Under the pieces are notes generated by a model. That model ran no database searches. It was not told the DNA's origin and worked only from the letters and a program-made list of their open reading frames with translations. 64,000 nt of DNA from Combretum micranthum (lineage: Eukaryota; Streptophyta; Magnoliopsida; Myrtales; Combretaceae), in the NCBI GenBank assembly GCA_024138025.1, contig JAMXBD010004268.1, positions 1 to 64,000 on the forward strand. The letters are read 5' to 3'. Positions 20,624-33,453 of this stretch are shown here, in pieces (position 1 is the first letter of the stretch; the number at the start of each line of letters is the position of its first letter). The position numbers and the translations under genes are program-made.

Positions 20624-22889
20624 TGCCATTACCTTTTGTTTTAAATCCTTTCCTTAAAGGTTTGATGGTGGTTTTGCAATAATATGATAACTGCAAGAAA
20701 GGTTTTCTAGAAGAACGAAGAAAATGCAAGTTTGTGATTCTTGATTTAAGACTCTCTAAGTAGTTCTAGTTGGTTTTGGGAGTCATTTTAGATGGATTAG
20801 ATGATAATGAAGTTTTGGCTGTGGGGATTTTGGTCAAGATAAATTGTGTAGGGTTGAAATTGGAGGAGAAGTTTATGAGTTTCAAACATAGGGTTTAAAA
20901 ACAAATTTAGGCTTTGATTATTATAAAGTAATTTTGAGTGGATTGGTTCCTTATTTGAGCTTAGTAACTACTTATATTTGTAATGACATGGGTGAATTGG
21001 TGATAGAGATTGCATTAACTATATATAAACTAGGTTTGTAGAAGTACATTTGCATCTATAGATACAGTATATAAATATGTCAACCAACACAATGGTGAGA
21101 ATAGTAGACTACCAAATTTATGGATATTAAGATTGCTAATGGTAGACTACCAAATTTAGAATGGTAAAGAGGAATGATATTTGTTTAGAAACGCCAGCCT
21201 CACGAGTTTGATAAAAAGTTCCAATAGAAATTTTTTACGCATTTAATGTTGGTTATACGTGTTATTAAAAAGAAATATATGTTGGAAAGATGATTTTTCC
21301 AATATCTAATAAGTTTTCCGAGCATCTACTAGCATTGAAAAATAAAAATAAAAATAAAACAAAAAAGAAATTCAACTATTGCAAGGATGCCACTAATTGA
21401 TAGTAATGTGAAATTTAGGATAATAGGCAAATAAATTCCTTTATATTTGCTTCATGTGTACTTAATCTTCTCATCTTTAAAATTGTGTATTTAAAAAAAC
21501 ACTAATTTTTTCTCAAGTAAGTGTTTTTTGTCTTCAGGTGACTATTTTACCTTTAAAGTATAATAAAAAAGGGTTTTTTATTTTTATCCTTTAATCTTTT
21601 TTACAATAATAAAAGAGTAAAATACAACTTGAAAATGCTTTTTTATAAACTATAAAGAGGTACATATAAGGTAATTTTCTATCAAAATTTACCGCTGTTA
21701 GGAGTCAACTAGTAAAGGAAACTAGTTTTGAGACGACAGCCAGTTCTCCCAATTTAGATATTAATGCTGGTTCACGAAGGCCACAAAATTGCGAGTCTCA
21801 ATGAAATTCCGGAAGGCAAGGAACACGTGCTCATACTTTCACAGAAGCTTCCAATAAATCCACCGACAAGACGTTATTATTGCAAGGTGGGAGGTTTACT
21901 CAGCTCCAGGATTGTTTCATTTTTAGCGCGTTACCCAGAAAACACATGCTCATGTAGCAGTTTCAATAAATAGGCAGTGGAAATTAATTAGTGGGTATAA
22001 AAACTACAAACATTAATAAAATCATTATATATAGATAGTTTTATAAAAAAAATTTAAAATAATGCATCATTCATCTAAAAAGCATTTATATTTACGTTTT
22101 GCGGAACATATGATACATTAATATTATTGAATATTTTTTTTTTCCTTACCGTTATTGGCCGATGTAATATTTGAAGGAAAATTAAAGGACCATGATAAAC
22201 CTTCGGTTCTGATACAAATGTATAAGATTTCTATGATAAACTAGATAGAATCAACATTGTTGTATATTTATGATATATGGTATGTGTGTGTATTTTATAC
22301 GATATATAACACTAATCCTACACTAAAAATTGTCTACATTTAATAAAATCAAGAGACATCCAAAATTATCCAAACACAGTATGAGATAGAATAATTGACA
22401 TATGCACCCCATCGTTATGAAAAAGAAAAAAAAAAAAAAAAAAAAAAGATGTGTCGGCATCTTGATCAGAAGAAAGGAAAGGTAAGAGGGGATTATAAGG
22501 TGAAAAAATCCCCCCTTTCTTTTCTTGCTCGAAAGAAAAAGAGGAGTCCGAGAATGGATTTACGAGATAAAATGTTCTTTTCTTCTTTGCTACCCACATA
22601 AATTTCTCTTCCATCTCATCATATAAATTTACTTAAATATCTTTTCCATAGTGTAGACGTCTCATTTTGACAATTTATTTTTATCAATTTGTTATGTTAA
22701 TATTAGTGCAAATATGGCTAAATTGAAAGATTTTTTTTTCTTTGGATTTTTGAGCATTATGATTAGAAATAAAAATTAGGAAAAATAAATCAAATTAAAG
22801 GAAATAAATATAATATATGTAATATACATGTATATAATATAGTTTTATAATCTGAAAAAAATAAAATAAATAAAATATAAAATAATTTA
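20624..22889. other. Intergenic DNA
   Basis: AT-rich sequence with no recognised gene. It holds a poly-A run (about 22427-22447) and an isolated CACGTG (21824-21829) inside a 69-codon frame of no recognised family. Confidence 0.45.
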
Positions 22890-24711
22890 TTGTTCATCTT
22901 CTTCTTCGTTGGACAGCCTGACCGGCCCATTTTGAGCCCGTTTTCGGCCCACTTCCGGACCTTTTTTTTTTTCCACGAACCGAAGACAAATTTGGAAACT
23001 AGGCATGAAATAGTTTGTTTTGGTATAAAAAACACATGTTTTCATCAATCATTACTCTTTCATATATGTACTTCAAATTTGGGAAAAACTCGTTTTTGGT
23101 ACTTTCCAAAAAATTCAAAAACGTGTGAAAGTTGTTTTTTAGACAATTTAATGATTTGGAACGTTACAATATAGGAGGTACACGTCATTTATTGCATTTA
23201 ACTGAAAAAATTACATCAGTTTTGACTCGGATTATTCAAATTTTTCCCAAAACATGTTTTACAAACCTTAGGCTCGAGATTGATTGATTAAGAAAGTTTT
23301 GGTTGAATTAAAGCTTATAAATACCCTTCTCATCTTCTGTTTTGAGAGGAGGAAGGTCTAATTTCTCAAAACTCTATCCAATTTAATTTTAATTCGGATT
23401 TTCGTTCTTAAGTTTTCTTGATTTAGGGTTCTCAATTCTAATCGTCAAATTTTTTGTCTGCAGGAAAAATTAGAACAATTAATTTACATCGATTTGTTCG
23501 GAATTGTGAGCACTTTAAAAGCCCTCAATCAATTATCTCCCATCCTTGCTGATCTGTCTTCGTTGGTCGTCCACTGCCACATCATCGTCGACCCTCCACT
23601 GTTGCTGCTGCCATCGCCGGGCTACTTCTAGTCATCATTGTTGTCGATCCTGGTCGTCGCGAGTCGTCCTTCGTTCATCCGCTCGTCAATCATCTGTACG
23701 TTGTCACAGTCTTCATCCCTGGTCGTCTTCAATTCTTGCACGTGGAGCCATCTTCATCTAGGTTAGGTTCCTTACCATATATATATATGTATATGTATAT
23801 GTATATATTATATAATAATATAATAATATATAATAATATATTATATATAATTAGTAATAAATATAGGTTTTCGCAGAAATAGATTAATAAGTGAAATTAG
23901 TTGAAGTTTCAATAATATTAATCATAGTAATATTTGTTTGATGTTAATATGATAGTAGTGTGAAGTTTGTGTTTATAAATAATTGTGATAGTTTTACATG
24001 AGTTTTTGTGATGATTGATATTATGATGATTTGTTTGTTTTTAAAAAAAAATTGTTTTGACATCTAGAAAATTTTGATTTTTATAAATTTGTTCAAATTA
24101 ATTTGATAAATTTAAGAATCACATAAAATTAGATAATTTTTATTAAATCATAAAACTTAATGAACTTAAAGTGATAAGATTTCAAATTACTAAAATTAAC
24201 CAACAAACTAAATTTTTCTTAAAAAACTACGTATGGTCTGATCCCGATTAGCGGGTACGTAGGCACCTAAATGGGCGACTCAAAATATATAAAAAAATTT
24301 ATTATTGTGATTTTGTTTGTTTCTCTTAGGTTAAGTAAATTTGTACATATTTGTAAATAGTTAGAGCCTTGTAAATAGTTTAGATTTTGAAATTAAGGTT
24401 TAAAAGAAAGCAATTTAAAATTGGAAAGCTAAAGTGGTAACGTTTAGGTTTTAATAGGTTAGCCCCGACTCAAGTTAATTTCTGGTTCTCTTCAAAACGA
24501 TTTTTTTCGCGGATCAGTAGCAAAACCGAAATCAACCTACCCATTGGTTTTTATTTATCTTTTTTTCGACTTTAGTCGAGTGGACTCCAAAATATTTTCA
24601 AAATTCAAAATTTCCTTTAATTCTTAGTCGATGATTCGTATTGAATGGGTTAGGTTTAGTACGAATCGGATTAAAGGAAATCGAACCGGAAATCAAAACC
24701 CAAGCTTGACA
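22890..24711 (+). repeat. Probable 5' LTR of the Tat-type element
   Basis: The right edge is set by AAGCTTGACA just before the primer site. The left edge is a guess near TGTTCATC at about 22890; no second LTR is available for comparison. It contains a TATA box at 23316-23323, then a CT-rich transcribed part and long AT-rich tracts. Confidence 0.5.
23316..23323 (+). promoter_or_regulatory. TATA box of the Tat-type LTR
   Basis: TATAAATA followed by CCCTTCTC fits a plant core promoter and lies inside the inferred LTR, upstream of the GAGAGGAGG leader. Confidence 0.55.
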
Positions 24712-24714
24712 GCT

Positions 24715-24730
24715 TGGTGACTCTACTGGG
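24715..24730 (+). promoter_or_regulatory. Putative primer binding site
   Basis: TGGTGACTCTACTGGG begins with TGG, as needed to pair with a tRNA CCA end, and lies 3 nt after a CA-ending LTR edge. I do not assign the tRNA. Confidence 0.55.
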
Positions 24731-25277
24731 AAATTTTTAGAGGGCTAGTCCACTTTATGCTTTTCATATTTAAATTGCTTTCTTTTGTAAATATCTTGTA
24801 TATTTGTAAATAGTTGTACTAATCTTTTTGTTTAAGTGATGCAGATAAAAAAAAAGAAGAAAAAAAAATTCTACAAACTAGGGGCAAGGTTGAATTTAAG
24901 AAAAATGTGTGCTAGATGTGGTCAAACCGCTACCTTAGGTAACTTAGGACAGGGAGGCACCAGTAGGTCTCGGGTGTTGTGTTACCCACCATTCGGGACA
25001 CGAATTAGCCTCCCACTCCGGTTAATGTGGCCCATGGCCCATTAATTGGGGCCTTTAGAACCCACCCTTCTTGCATTCACTACATGAAGATGATGATGAT
25101 CAAGCATTGTGGCCCATCAAAGTGTTTTTCAAAAACTTTTTACAAAACAAAACAAAAGCTGAATTTATAGGAGTTAACTTTCCTTTGTAATCGTTATGTA
25201 AATGTGTCTTGTAAATCCTTGTAACCTCATCTTTGTCCTTTGTAAATGTATATACGTGTTGTAACATATCTCTTTTG

Positions 25278-26840
25278 TAATATGTAGATTAGGAAGTATG
25301 GCAAGCAGTATGTGTAGTGGCAACATGTGGGCCCGTCTTATTCCGAGATCCATGTTCATGAGCCTACTAGTCCGATGCCCATTTTGAACAAGTGGTTACA
25401 AACTTTCAAGCCAAGACAAAGAGGATTCATTGAAGACCATTTAGGCCCTATTCTTTCTCTACCAAAGGTCCAGGTCCCCATTCATCTTTTTAGGGCCTTG
25501 TTTACTTATGGAATATTGATGAGGCCGCCTTTTGCCTTGGTGAGCACACTTTGAGTCCTACTATTGAGGAATACACAAGGCTTCTTCAAGCTCCACCAAC
25601 TCATGGGGAATATATGCCCCTCAACTTAGTAAAGGGCCGATCAATTTGTTCAACTCCTTTTTAGGGATTAAGAGGACCGATGTATCTAAAGCTCTCAAGA
25701 ATTGCAATTCGGTCTCCATTCGGCTTTCTGACTTGTTCAAATGGTTTGGATCTCCAAATGGTTACAAGGACAATAAGTCCATCTTTTGTGGAAGTGTAGA
25801 AGCATGGGAACAAAATCGCATCAATGCCTTTATAGCCAGTATTTGGTACTATCCTCTTCCTGAATGGGGATCTATTCATCCACTATCGTGTGGTGGAATT
25901 AGTGGACCAGTTTTTGGCAGGAAAGTCTTATATCCCGCCTTGCTCGCTGAACAAAATAGATCTCTCAACCACTTGAAGAATAGAGGCCATGGGAAGTTCA
26001 AGTCTAGTATGGCACTTTTGATAGTTTGGTTTGCTAGCCACACTAAAGATTATGGGAGCAATTTGAGTCCAGCTTGCCACATTAGAGACGGTTATGATCT
26101 TATTTTGAGCTTTAGTGAAAGAGTCATTCAAGATCTTCCAAGAACCATGAGTGGGTGCATTTACTCCAAGACCTAGAAGCTCACACATTCCTTTGGATTG
26201 CTAAGTGGTTCCATTCTCACGCGGCAATAACCGGATGCACAGTATGCAGCAGTTCCTTTGATTGGTTTGACCAGGTTAACGGGATATTATCCGGCTCGTG
26301 TGATAAGACAATATGGAGCACTTTAAGATATAACTAGCAAGCCATCATTAGAGGAGGTTAATATGGATTATGATGACCCGACGTTCCTTTGGCACAAAGA
26401 GAGGGAAAGCTAGGGATGATAAAGCCAAATGGGAGACAAGAGAAATCAAGTCGATGACGATAGAACCCATCAATACTGAGAAAAAATACGGCCACTAAAG
26501 AATACATCCTCAACCAAAGGGAAAGGTAGAAGGGTTGGAATTTCAAGCTCCCGAGGTGTTGAGTCGACCACCTACCACTCCCGACCCGAGACACAAGCTT
26601 ATATGGAATTGACAAAAGCCTGGGGAGGTTCGCTTCCAAAGAAATGAAGAAGAGGGAGCGAGAGATGGAAGAGGAAGTGCAAAGTTCTCAAGCCAAGGTT
26701 CAAGCACTTGAAGCTCAACTACGGATGGCGAAGAGGACTATCGAGGAGCTGAAGGACCGTTTAGTGTGTCCTAGCAAGATTAGGTTTGGTTTAAGTTTGA
26801 AGTCTCTTGGTTTAGCTTTTCGGTTTTGTCATGATTAGGT
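25278..26840 (+). pseudogene. Tat/Ogre ORF1 (DUF7745-like plus coiled coil)
   Basis: The frame shifts several times but the order is readable: LNKWLQTFKPRQRGFIEDH (about 25390), then EHTLSPTIEEYTRLLQAP (about 25538-25590), then a 176-residue open stretch (25646-26173) with SVSIRLSDLFKWFGSP and GGISGPVFGRKVLYP. A later frame (26644-26757) is a heptad-like coiled coil (SSQAKVQALEAQLRMAKRTI). This matches the ORF1 placed before gag in Tat-lineage elements, filed as DUF7745 from memory. Its role is unknown. Confidence 0.7.
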
Positions 26841-27223
26841 CATGTATTGACTCCTTGAATAAATTCAGCTTTAATGAAATAAAATGGTTTTTGCCACAAA
26901 GCTTCTTCATCATCTCAATTTGCATGCGCATGCGCTTTTTTTTCTTGTCTCTACATGTTCTTGTATAACTCTTTTGTATATATTTTGTTCACTAACCGTT
27001 TGCTTGTTTTTGTGTATATTTTTTTTACCACTAACCGTTTGCTCGTTTTGTTGAGAATTGTAAATAAATAATAAGATTTTCACTAAAAAAAATAAATATA
27101 TATAAATATACATATTTTTCTCTAAACTTGGAATTTTTGTTTTTGATTTTCATCCAGTTTCTAAAAGATAGCTCCTAAACGGTCCGACCATTCGAAGTCC
27201 AATCATCACTAGGTCCAAATCCA

Positions 27224-28978
27224 GAATGGCTAGCAACAACGATAATAATTTGGCATTTCCAATCCAATTTCTGAGCAAAGGTTCACTACTTTAGAACAAA
27301 TGGTGTTTCGAATGACCGAGCAAATGAATCTTCTTGCACAAAACTTAAAGGCCCCTCAAGATACTACCAAACATTCCGGGTAAAGAGAGATGGTAAAGCC
27401 ATTGAGGAACAAGTAATTAATCATGAGCCACAAATCACTCGAGACGAATCTTCCGGCCTTAAGAAGGAAATTGAGGCTCAAAACAAAGAGATGGAGAAAA
27501 GGCTTTTCTCTCAATTCAATGAGAAACTCAAAGCTTTTGAGAAAATGGAAGGATTTGATCAAGCTGGAATCACAAACTTTCCTACAATCGAAGCTGGGGC
27601 TTTCCCCGAGAAGTTCAAGATTCCCGACTTTGAAAAGTATGATGGTACTGGTTGCCTAAAGTTGCATACTAGGCTCTATGTGAGGAAGATGAGCCGTACA
27701 CTCAATATGAGCAATTTATGATCCAGACTTTCCAGATAGCCTTACCGGTCCAGCTTTGACATGGTATGCTCAATTGGATCTTGATGAGATTAATACTTGG
27801 GACAAATTGGCTAGGGCTTTCTACAATCAATACAAGTTCAATATTGAAGTGGCCCATCTATGTGGATTTAGGCAATATGAGGAAGAAGAAAGATGAGTCC
27901 TTTAAGGAATATGCTCAAAGGTGGAGATCAATGGCATCTATGGTATCTACCCCTATCCTAGAGAAGGATTTGACTTTTACTTTCATCAATACTTTGGAAG
28001 AACCATTCTTTACCCATCTCATTGGACATACTACTGCTAATTTCTCCGAGATAGTATTGGCTGGATGTAGAATTGAAATGCCATTACTACCGGGAAGATC
28101 CATGTGGAGAAAAAGACTACAAACTCTAAGTACTTCAACAACAACAAAGGAAATGATACTACTGTCAGTGTAGTCAGCTCAACTCCATACACTAAGCCTA
28201 CTCAATCCTACGCCTACCAATCAACCCCATACACTAAACCTACTCAATCCTACACCTACCAATCAACCCCAAACACTAATCAACCCTTTACCTAGTCACA
28301 ACAACCACAATCTCAAAAACAACCATTCAATAGACCCAAAAGACAGTTTACTAGAATTCCCGTACCCCTTAGCCAAGCTAGCTCGGCTTAGAGCCGACAA
28401 TCTAATCACCTTTGAAACACCTAGAGAAAACTACAAGCCCAAATACTTTAACCCAGCAAAAATGTGATTATCATTTGGGGCAAGTGGGTCATTCTACTAA
28501 CAATTGTTGGAGGCTTCGGAATAAGATTCAAGACCTCATTAATGCTAAATTGGTCCAACTGGATTTCAATGAAACTCCAACCCCTAATGTTAACACCAAT
28601 CCTCTCCCGAATCATGGGCCCACGATCAACATGATCATGATTGAAGAATCTGAGCCTTTTATTGGAATGATCCAGTTCGATTCGAAAAAGGTAGTTATCC
28701 AATGTCAAGAGGAACAGAAAGAGGCCCCATATAAGGTGAAGTCAATGAGGTATCAATTCCATGTACCCATTGCATCGAAAGATTATAAAGCTACCCCATT
28801 TAACTATCAAGCTGTTAATCAAGTTCCCAACCCCATGGTCGGCAAACTTGGAAAAGCCCCAGAACCCACAAGAGAGAAAACATTGGCAGAGGAATTCTTC
28901 CCACGAAAAAAGATAAGGAAAAGGAGGAGAAATCTGATGAGAAAACAGTGCCTTGACCAAGATTATGAAGATGAGTGA
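27224..28978 (+). pseudogene. Tat-type gag
   Basis: It begins near MASNNDNN. A coiled-coil-like region (KEIEAQNKEMEKRLFSQFNE) is followed by FPEKFKIPDFEKYDGTG and, after a shift, LTWYAQLDLDEINTWDKLA and ESFKEYAQRWRSMASMV, the capsid core of this lineage. A 42-bp repeat (28180-28275) encodes repeated PYTKPTQSY peptides. CDYHLGQVGHSTNNCWRL (about 28459-28512) is the atypical zinc-binding motif of these gags. A stop in the Ala-rich linker and several shifts break it. Confidence 0.82.
28180..28275 (+). repeat. 42-bp tandem repeat in Tat gag
   Basis: Just over two copies of a unit beginning CCATACACTAAGCCTACTCA and continuing TCCTAC-CCTACCAATCAACC, in frame, so the peptide repeats too. Confidence 0.85.
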
Positions 28979-28984
28979 TTATAA

Positions 28985-29922
28985 GATTACCGATCAACTT
29001 GCTAAGGTCCCGGCTCAAATATCCTTGATGGGTTTATTATTGACTTTTGAAAAACACTAGCAGCCCTCTTTAAGATACTTCAACAAATCAAGGTTCCCGA
29101 AGGTGTTGCAACTAAACATGGAACATGTGATGAATTCTATTTGCTTTGGACCAAATCTCTTTCTCACCTGATGAATTAGCTAAGGCACTCAACACACGAA
29201 GCCCCCATTTATAATGGCTAAGTGTAATGGATTGATTGTAGCCCGAGTCCTCATTGACAATGGGTCATCTCTGAATGTTTGTCCATTGGCCACTTTGAAC
29301 CTACTCGGAATCGATGCATCTGATCTTCGATCCAGTTCACAATTGTTAGAGCTTTTGATGGATCCAAGAGAGGAATATCAGGAGAAATAGACTTGGAAGT
29401 TACTATTGGGCCACAAGACTTTACTATTCCATTTCAAGTTCTAGACATACCAAGATCATTCAATTTGTTGCTTGAAGGCCTTGGATCCATTCAGCTGGGG
29501 AATACCATCTAGTCTGCATCAGATGGTCAAGTTTATAACAAATGGCCAAATCGTTACGTATTGGTGAACAAATCATGCTATCTTCGAAGACACTGCTATA
29601 CCTTATATTGGCGATGAAGGATCCGAAGACTTTGGTTTACAAATTTTTGAAGAAGCCAATATGATTCAAGAAAGGGACATTTGGACTGGGATATGTTCCT
29701 ACTCCGGCTGAGATACAAGAGAAAAAGGAAAGCCCAAAGAAGAGAGGAGAAGAATGGTATAATTCCCCTATTGAGTCTCCAGACATCAGAGTCACATTCC
29801 CACAACCTTCTCATGTCCAGAAGCTGGACATTGCATCAGTTATGGAGTCTTCTTGCAGCTCCCATCCATTCAGGAGTTGAATAATTGGTTTACTATTCCC
29901 CTTAACTCTAGGGTTACTTTGA
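28985..29922 (+). pseudogene. Tat-type protease region
   Basis: VLIDNGSSLNVCPLATL at about 29250-29300 is the retropepsin active-site region of this lineage, with Asp-Asn-Gly instead of Asp-Thr-Gly. Nearby, VPRSFNLLL-like and LGSIQLGN-like segments are recognisable in broken frames. It would process the polyprotein. Confidence 0.72.
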
Positions 29923-30113
29923 GTAAGGGTTGAATTCATGAAGCGTTTTTATGTTTTGTTTCTTTTATCAGTTGCTCAAATAAAATGTACTCCATGAGTC
30001 ATATTCATTAATGAAATTTCTTTGTTTCTTTTCTATGTTATCTCTTTTATCCATATCATCACTTTCTTTTTTCCTCACTTTTCTTCCTTTTTCTTTATCT
30101 TGCCTTTATTCAG
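29923..30113 (+). other. Probable Ogre-type intron between protease and RT
   Basis: The 191-bp segment starts GTAAGG after TTTGA and ends with a long pyrimidine tract and TTTATTCAG. It is T-rich, full of stops and lies exactly between protease and RT coding sequence, where Ogre elements are known to carry a spliced intron. Exact phase cannot be checked because flanking exons are shifted. Confidence 0.55.
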
Positions 30114-31735
30114 ATCTGATGATAACGGTGAAAGTAAGGGATATCTTGCGCCGATAGATAACGAAAATACTATATCACTTCCCTACTGGTTAGTCGTCGA
30201 AGGTGATATTAGTGATCACACTGGATAGAGAAAAGTTGCAAAAATATGAACAAGGTAGAATTGAGATCAGTAGCCCACAGAAGTAGTAAATGTTGGAACT
30301 GAAGATGAGCCTAAAAATTTGAAAATAGGCACCACCTTATCGCTGAACAACGAGAAAGATTGATAAAATTATTGACTGATTACTTAGATGTGTTTGCATG
30401 GTCCTACAAGATATGCCTAGTTTAGAGACCTCTATAGTGGTTCATAAATTACCGACTAAAGCAGATATCAAACCAAAGAAGCAAAAATTAAGGTGATTTA
30501 GACCAGATATCTTGCTTAAGATTAAAGAAGATGTGAAGAAATTATTAGAAGTCGATAATGGAGGTATCCGATTATCCTAAATGGATGGCCAATGTGGTCG
30601 TGGTACTTAAAAAGAATGGAAATGTTAGAGTTTATGTAGACTTTCGTGATCTATACCAAGCTACGCCCAAAGATAATTTCCCTTTACCTCACATAGATAT
30701 CTTGGTGGATAACACAGTTGGAAACCATCTATTTTCATTCATGGATGGCTTTTCGGGATACAATTAGATTAAAATGGCAGAAGAAGAAAAAACCAAGACA
30801 ACCTTTATTACTATTGGGGAACATTCTATTACAAAGTCATGCCTTTCGGCTTAAAAATGCTGGGCAACATATCAAAGGGCGATGGTACTTTATTCCATGA
30901 CATGATGCATCAAGAAGTCGAAGTAGATCTGGATGATATGATTGCTAAGTCTAAGGAAGATGAGGATCATGTGGAAATATTGAGGAGATTATTTGATAGA
31001 TTACGGAAGTTCCATGTTAAGCTTAATCCTGAGAAGTGTACGTTTGGCGTGACCTCAAGGAAGTTACTGGGATTCGTAGTCAGTTAGCAAGGAATAGAAG
31101 TTGATCTTGATAAGGTAAAATCCATACTTGAATTGCCTCCTCTGAAGACGATCAAAGAGGTTAGGGGCATTTTAGGACGCTTGAACTACATTGTCGGTTC
31201 ATATCACAATTAACAGATAAATGTCGCCCTTTATTCAAGTTGTTGAGGAAAAATACAGCTATACATTGGGATAAAGATTGTCAAGAAGCATTTGATGAAA
31301 TTAACCAATATCTAATGAATCCACCTGTGTTAGTAGCACCAACACCTGGTCGCCCTCTTTTCCTGTATTTGATGATACTTCCTGAATCAATGGGATGTAT
31401 GCTTGGACAGAAAGATGAAGATGGGAAAGAACAAGCTATTTACTATTTGAGTAAGAAATTCAGTGAAGGTGAACAGAAGTATACTGAAGTGGAAAGAGCT
31501 TGTTGTGTCGTGGTGTGGATCATGCACAGACTTAGACAATATACCTTGTATTATTTTATAGAGATTTACACGAAACATGACCCTTTGAAGTATCTAGCTC
31601 AGAAACCAAGACTGATTGGGAGAATTTTTAAGTGGCAAATGCTGTTATTAGAATTTGATATCACTTATGTGAATCAGAACTCAATTAAAGGTCAAGCGCT
31701 TGTAGATCAGCTGACTGAAAACCCAATTGAAGATA
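30114..31735 (+). pseudogene. Tat-type reverse transcriptase and RNase H
   Basis: The pre-RT stretch ends LLTDYLDVFAWSYK. RT motifs follow: ANVVVVLKKNGNVRVYVDF (about 30590), PKDNFPLPHIDILVDNTVG, LFSFMDGFSGYN and, near 30925, EVDLDDMIAKSKEDEDH, where the usual Y/F-x-DD box reads DLDD, losing the aromatic residue. LNPEKCTFGVTSRKLLGF follows and ends in a stop. The RNase H part (31240-31735) reads IYYLSKKFSEGEQKYTEVER and KHDPLKYLAQKPRL. Stops and shifts make it inactive. Confidence 0.88.
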
Positions 31736-31806
31736 ATGTGATTGATGGAGAAGTTCAATTTTTGGATGAAAGCATATTACTGGTGGATTCGGATAAAGAA
31801 TCAGAA

Positions 31807-32002
31807 CAGTTCACCCCTAAATGGAAGTTGTACTTTGATGGAGCAGCTAATGTATGTGCATGTGGAATTGGGGCAGTCTTAATATCACCAGATGGTAATC
31901 AATACCCCGCGTCAACAAGATTGACGTTCCCTTATACTAATAATGTGGTAGAATACGAGGCTTGCATCATGGGTCTCAAGATGGCACTTGACATGGAGAT
32001 AG
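31807..32002 (+). pseudogene. Second (archaeal-type) RNase H, truncated
   Basis: WKLYFDGAANVCACGIGAVL and NNVVEYEACIMGLKMAL give the first Asp and the Glu of a second RNase H, the duplicate domain that marks the Tat lineage. The domain is cut after MALDMEI by the copia LTR at 32003. Confidence 0.8.
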
Positions 32003-32586
32003 TGTGGGGTTTTTATGCGAAATTTCATAAAAATTTGTAGCGGAAAATTAAAAACCCTAAAACCGGAATCCATGTGCTTTGATTAAATTCTATAATAAGA
32101 GGAATAAATTCTTGATTTACCTTGCAATTCCGTATTTAGAGATTTGAAATCAAACTCTTGCGATCCGAATCTACAAGACACCATGATTTTGTTGTGCCCT
32201 CTACGTAGTCTACACGAACAAGCTACCCAAAAAGGAACCACTTCTTGCGTGCTAGCGCAATCTAGAACCTTTCTAGATTGATGAGGAAGATCTGAGTTTT
32301 TCTTTCTCTTTTAGGGTTACAGAATTTCTCTGTCGTATAATGTGACAGTAAAAGTCTTAACCCTAATGAGACACTATCACACCTATTTATATTATGTTAG
32401 TATTTTGCACTGACAATAATGCCCCTAATCATACTAGGGTTGGTAATGATAGTAAATTATTATTCATAATAATAATTTATTTATTCTTCCCATTGGATTT
32501 TTAAAAATAAATCACTAACTGGTGATTAGCCTCTAGTACATGAAATAACAATACTTAGTAATTGGCCTAGGGTACAATCACTAACA
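32003..32586 (-). repeat. 3' LTR of the copia element (584 bp)
   Basis: On minus it begins TGTTAGTGATTGTACCC right after the polypurine tract and ends CCCCACA. The adjoining host sequence is GATAG (31998-32002); no matching duplication can be seen because the other end is lost. A TATA box lies at 32391-32382 on minus. Confidence 0.85.
32382..32391 (-). promoter_or_regulatory. TATA box of the copia LTR
   Basis: The minus strand reads TATAAATAGG about 195 bp into the LTR, the expected core promoter position. Confidence 0.65.
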
Positions 32587-32599
32587 ATCTCCCACTTGC
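32587..32599 (-). promoter_or_regulatory. Polypurine tract of the copia element
   Basis: The minus strand reads GCAAGTGGGAGAT immediately before the LTR start TGTTAG, the plus-strand primer typical of this copia group. Confidence 0.8.
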
Positions 32600-33453
32600 A
32601 CTAGGCCAAATCACACATATATCAAAAATCCATAATCCCTTTTTTGCTTATTCTTTTGTGTGTGACCCTATAGGTTCATTTGATATTGGCAATTAACTTA
32701 AAAACCATTTTTAGTAAACAAAACATAAGCGGCCTCTAGCAAGACATTATGTTTACCCAAGTCAAATGAAGATCGGTGATCCGATTTTACCTGTTCTATA
32801 ACTTATGTCATCATCCTTTTATCTCGCGATATCTAGATCAGATATAAGACATCGACAGTGTCATTCTTATATCATTCAATCTTGTTGTTTCTCAATCTCT
32901 AATTGAACTGATAAAACAAATGAAACTGATAACACTTATCAATTCATTTGAGCACGGTTATTCATTTTTCAGTCTCACTTATCGAGGGGCCCAGAGATAT
33001 CTCTCTCATAATGAGAGGGACAAATCCTATCTTAATCACTCAACTTCCTCTACATGATATACATTATGCCCAAACTTAACCTTTATAATTATCCGGTTAA
33101 AGACAACGTTTGATTGAGTTTAAACATAACGTTTCTCATGTTGGAACCTATGGTGATTTCAGGTCTAAGGATACGTTGACATAGTTATTATGAAAATCAC
33201 TTATGACAATATTCCATGGAGTGATCTCATATTGGGTCAATTCAGCACACGGTCATCTAATATGTGCCTATGAGTTTCATTTGTATCACCATACAAATAG
33301 ACATCCCATGTTTACCAAATAAAAACTCATACTAGATTTAATTCATTATCATTCCCATAATAATGAGCATCTAGGAACATTTAGAATAATAAATTATTCA
33401 TGGATTTCTATTATAAAGTAAATATGCAAACAATACAAAAGAAATACCTCTGC
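32600..33453 (-). other. Copia 3' untranslated region
   Basis: About 850 bp between RNase H remnant and polypurine tract with no frame. Part of it (about 33200-33440) recurs as a fragment at 41948-42240. A (TA)n run at about 33459-33479 marks the truncation of RNase H. Confidence 0.65.

Larger units (their letters stand above)
22890..32002 (+). mobile_element. Decayed Tat/Ogre-type Ty3/gypsy element, 3' end lost
   Basis: On plus the order is LTR (to about 24711), primer site, ORF1, gag, protease, a probable intron, RT, RNase H and a second RNase H of the archaeal type. Extra ORF1, a pro-RT intron and dual RNase H are features known from the Tat/Ogre lineage. The second RNase H is cut at 32002 by a copia element; integrase and the 3' LTR are absent. 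Frames carry many stops and shifts, so this is an old copy. The left edge is approximate. Confidence 0.82.

Noticed and set aside
21764..21973. 69-codon frame with a CACGTG site
   Set aside because: No motif, no splice context and no similarity that I recognise; probably random.
23546..23761. 71-codon Cys/His/Ser-rich frame
   Set aside because: It lies in the transcribed part of the Tat-type LTR, has CT-repeat codons only and no family resemblance.
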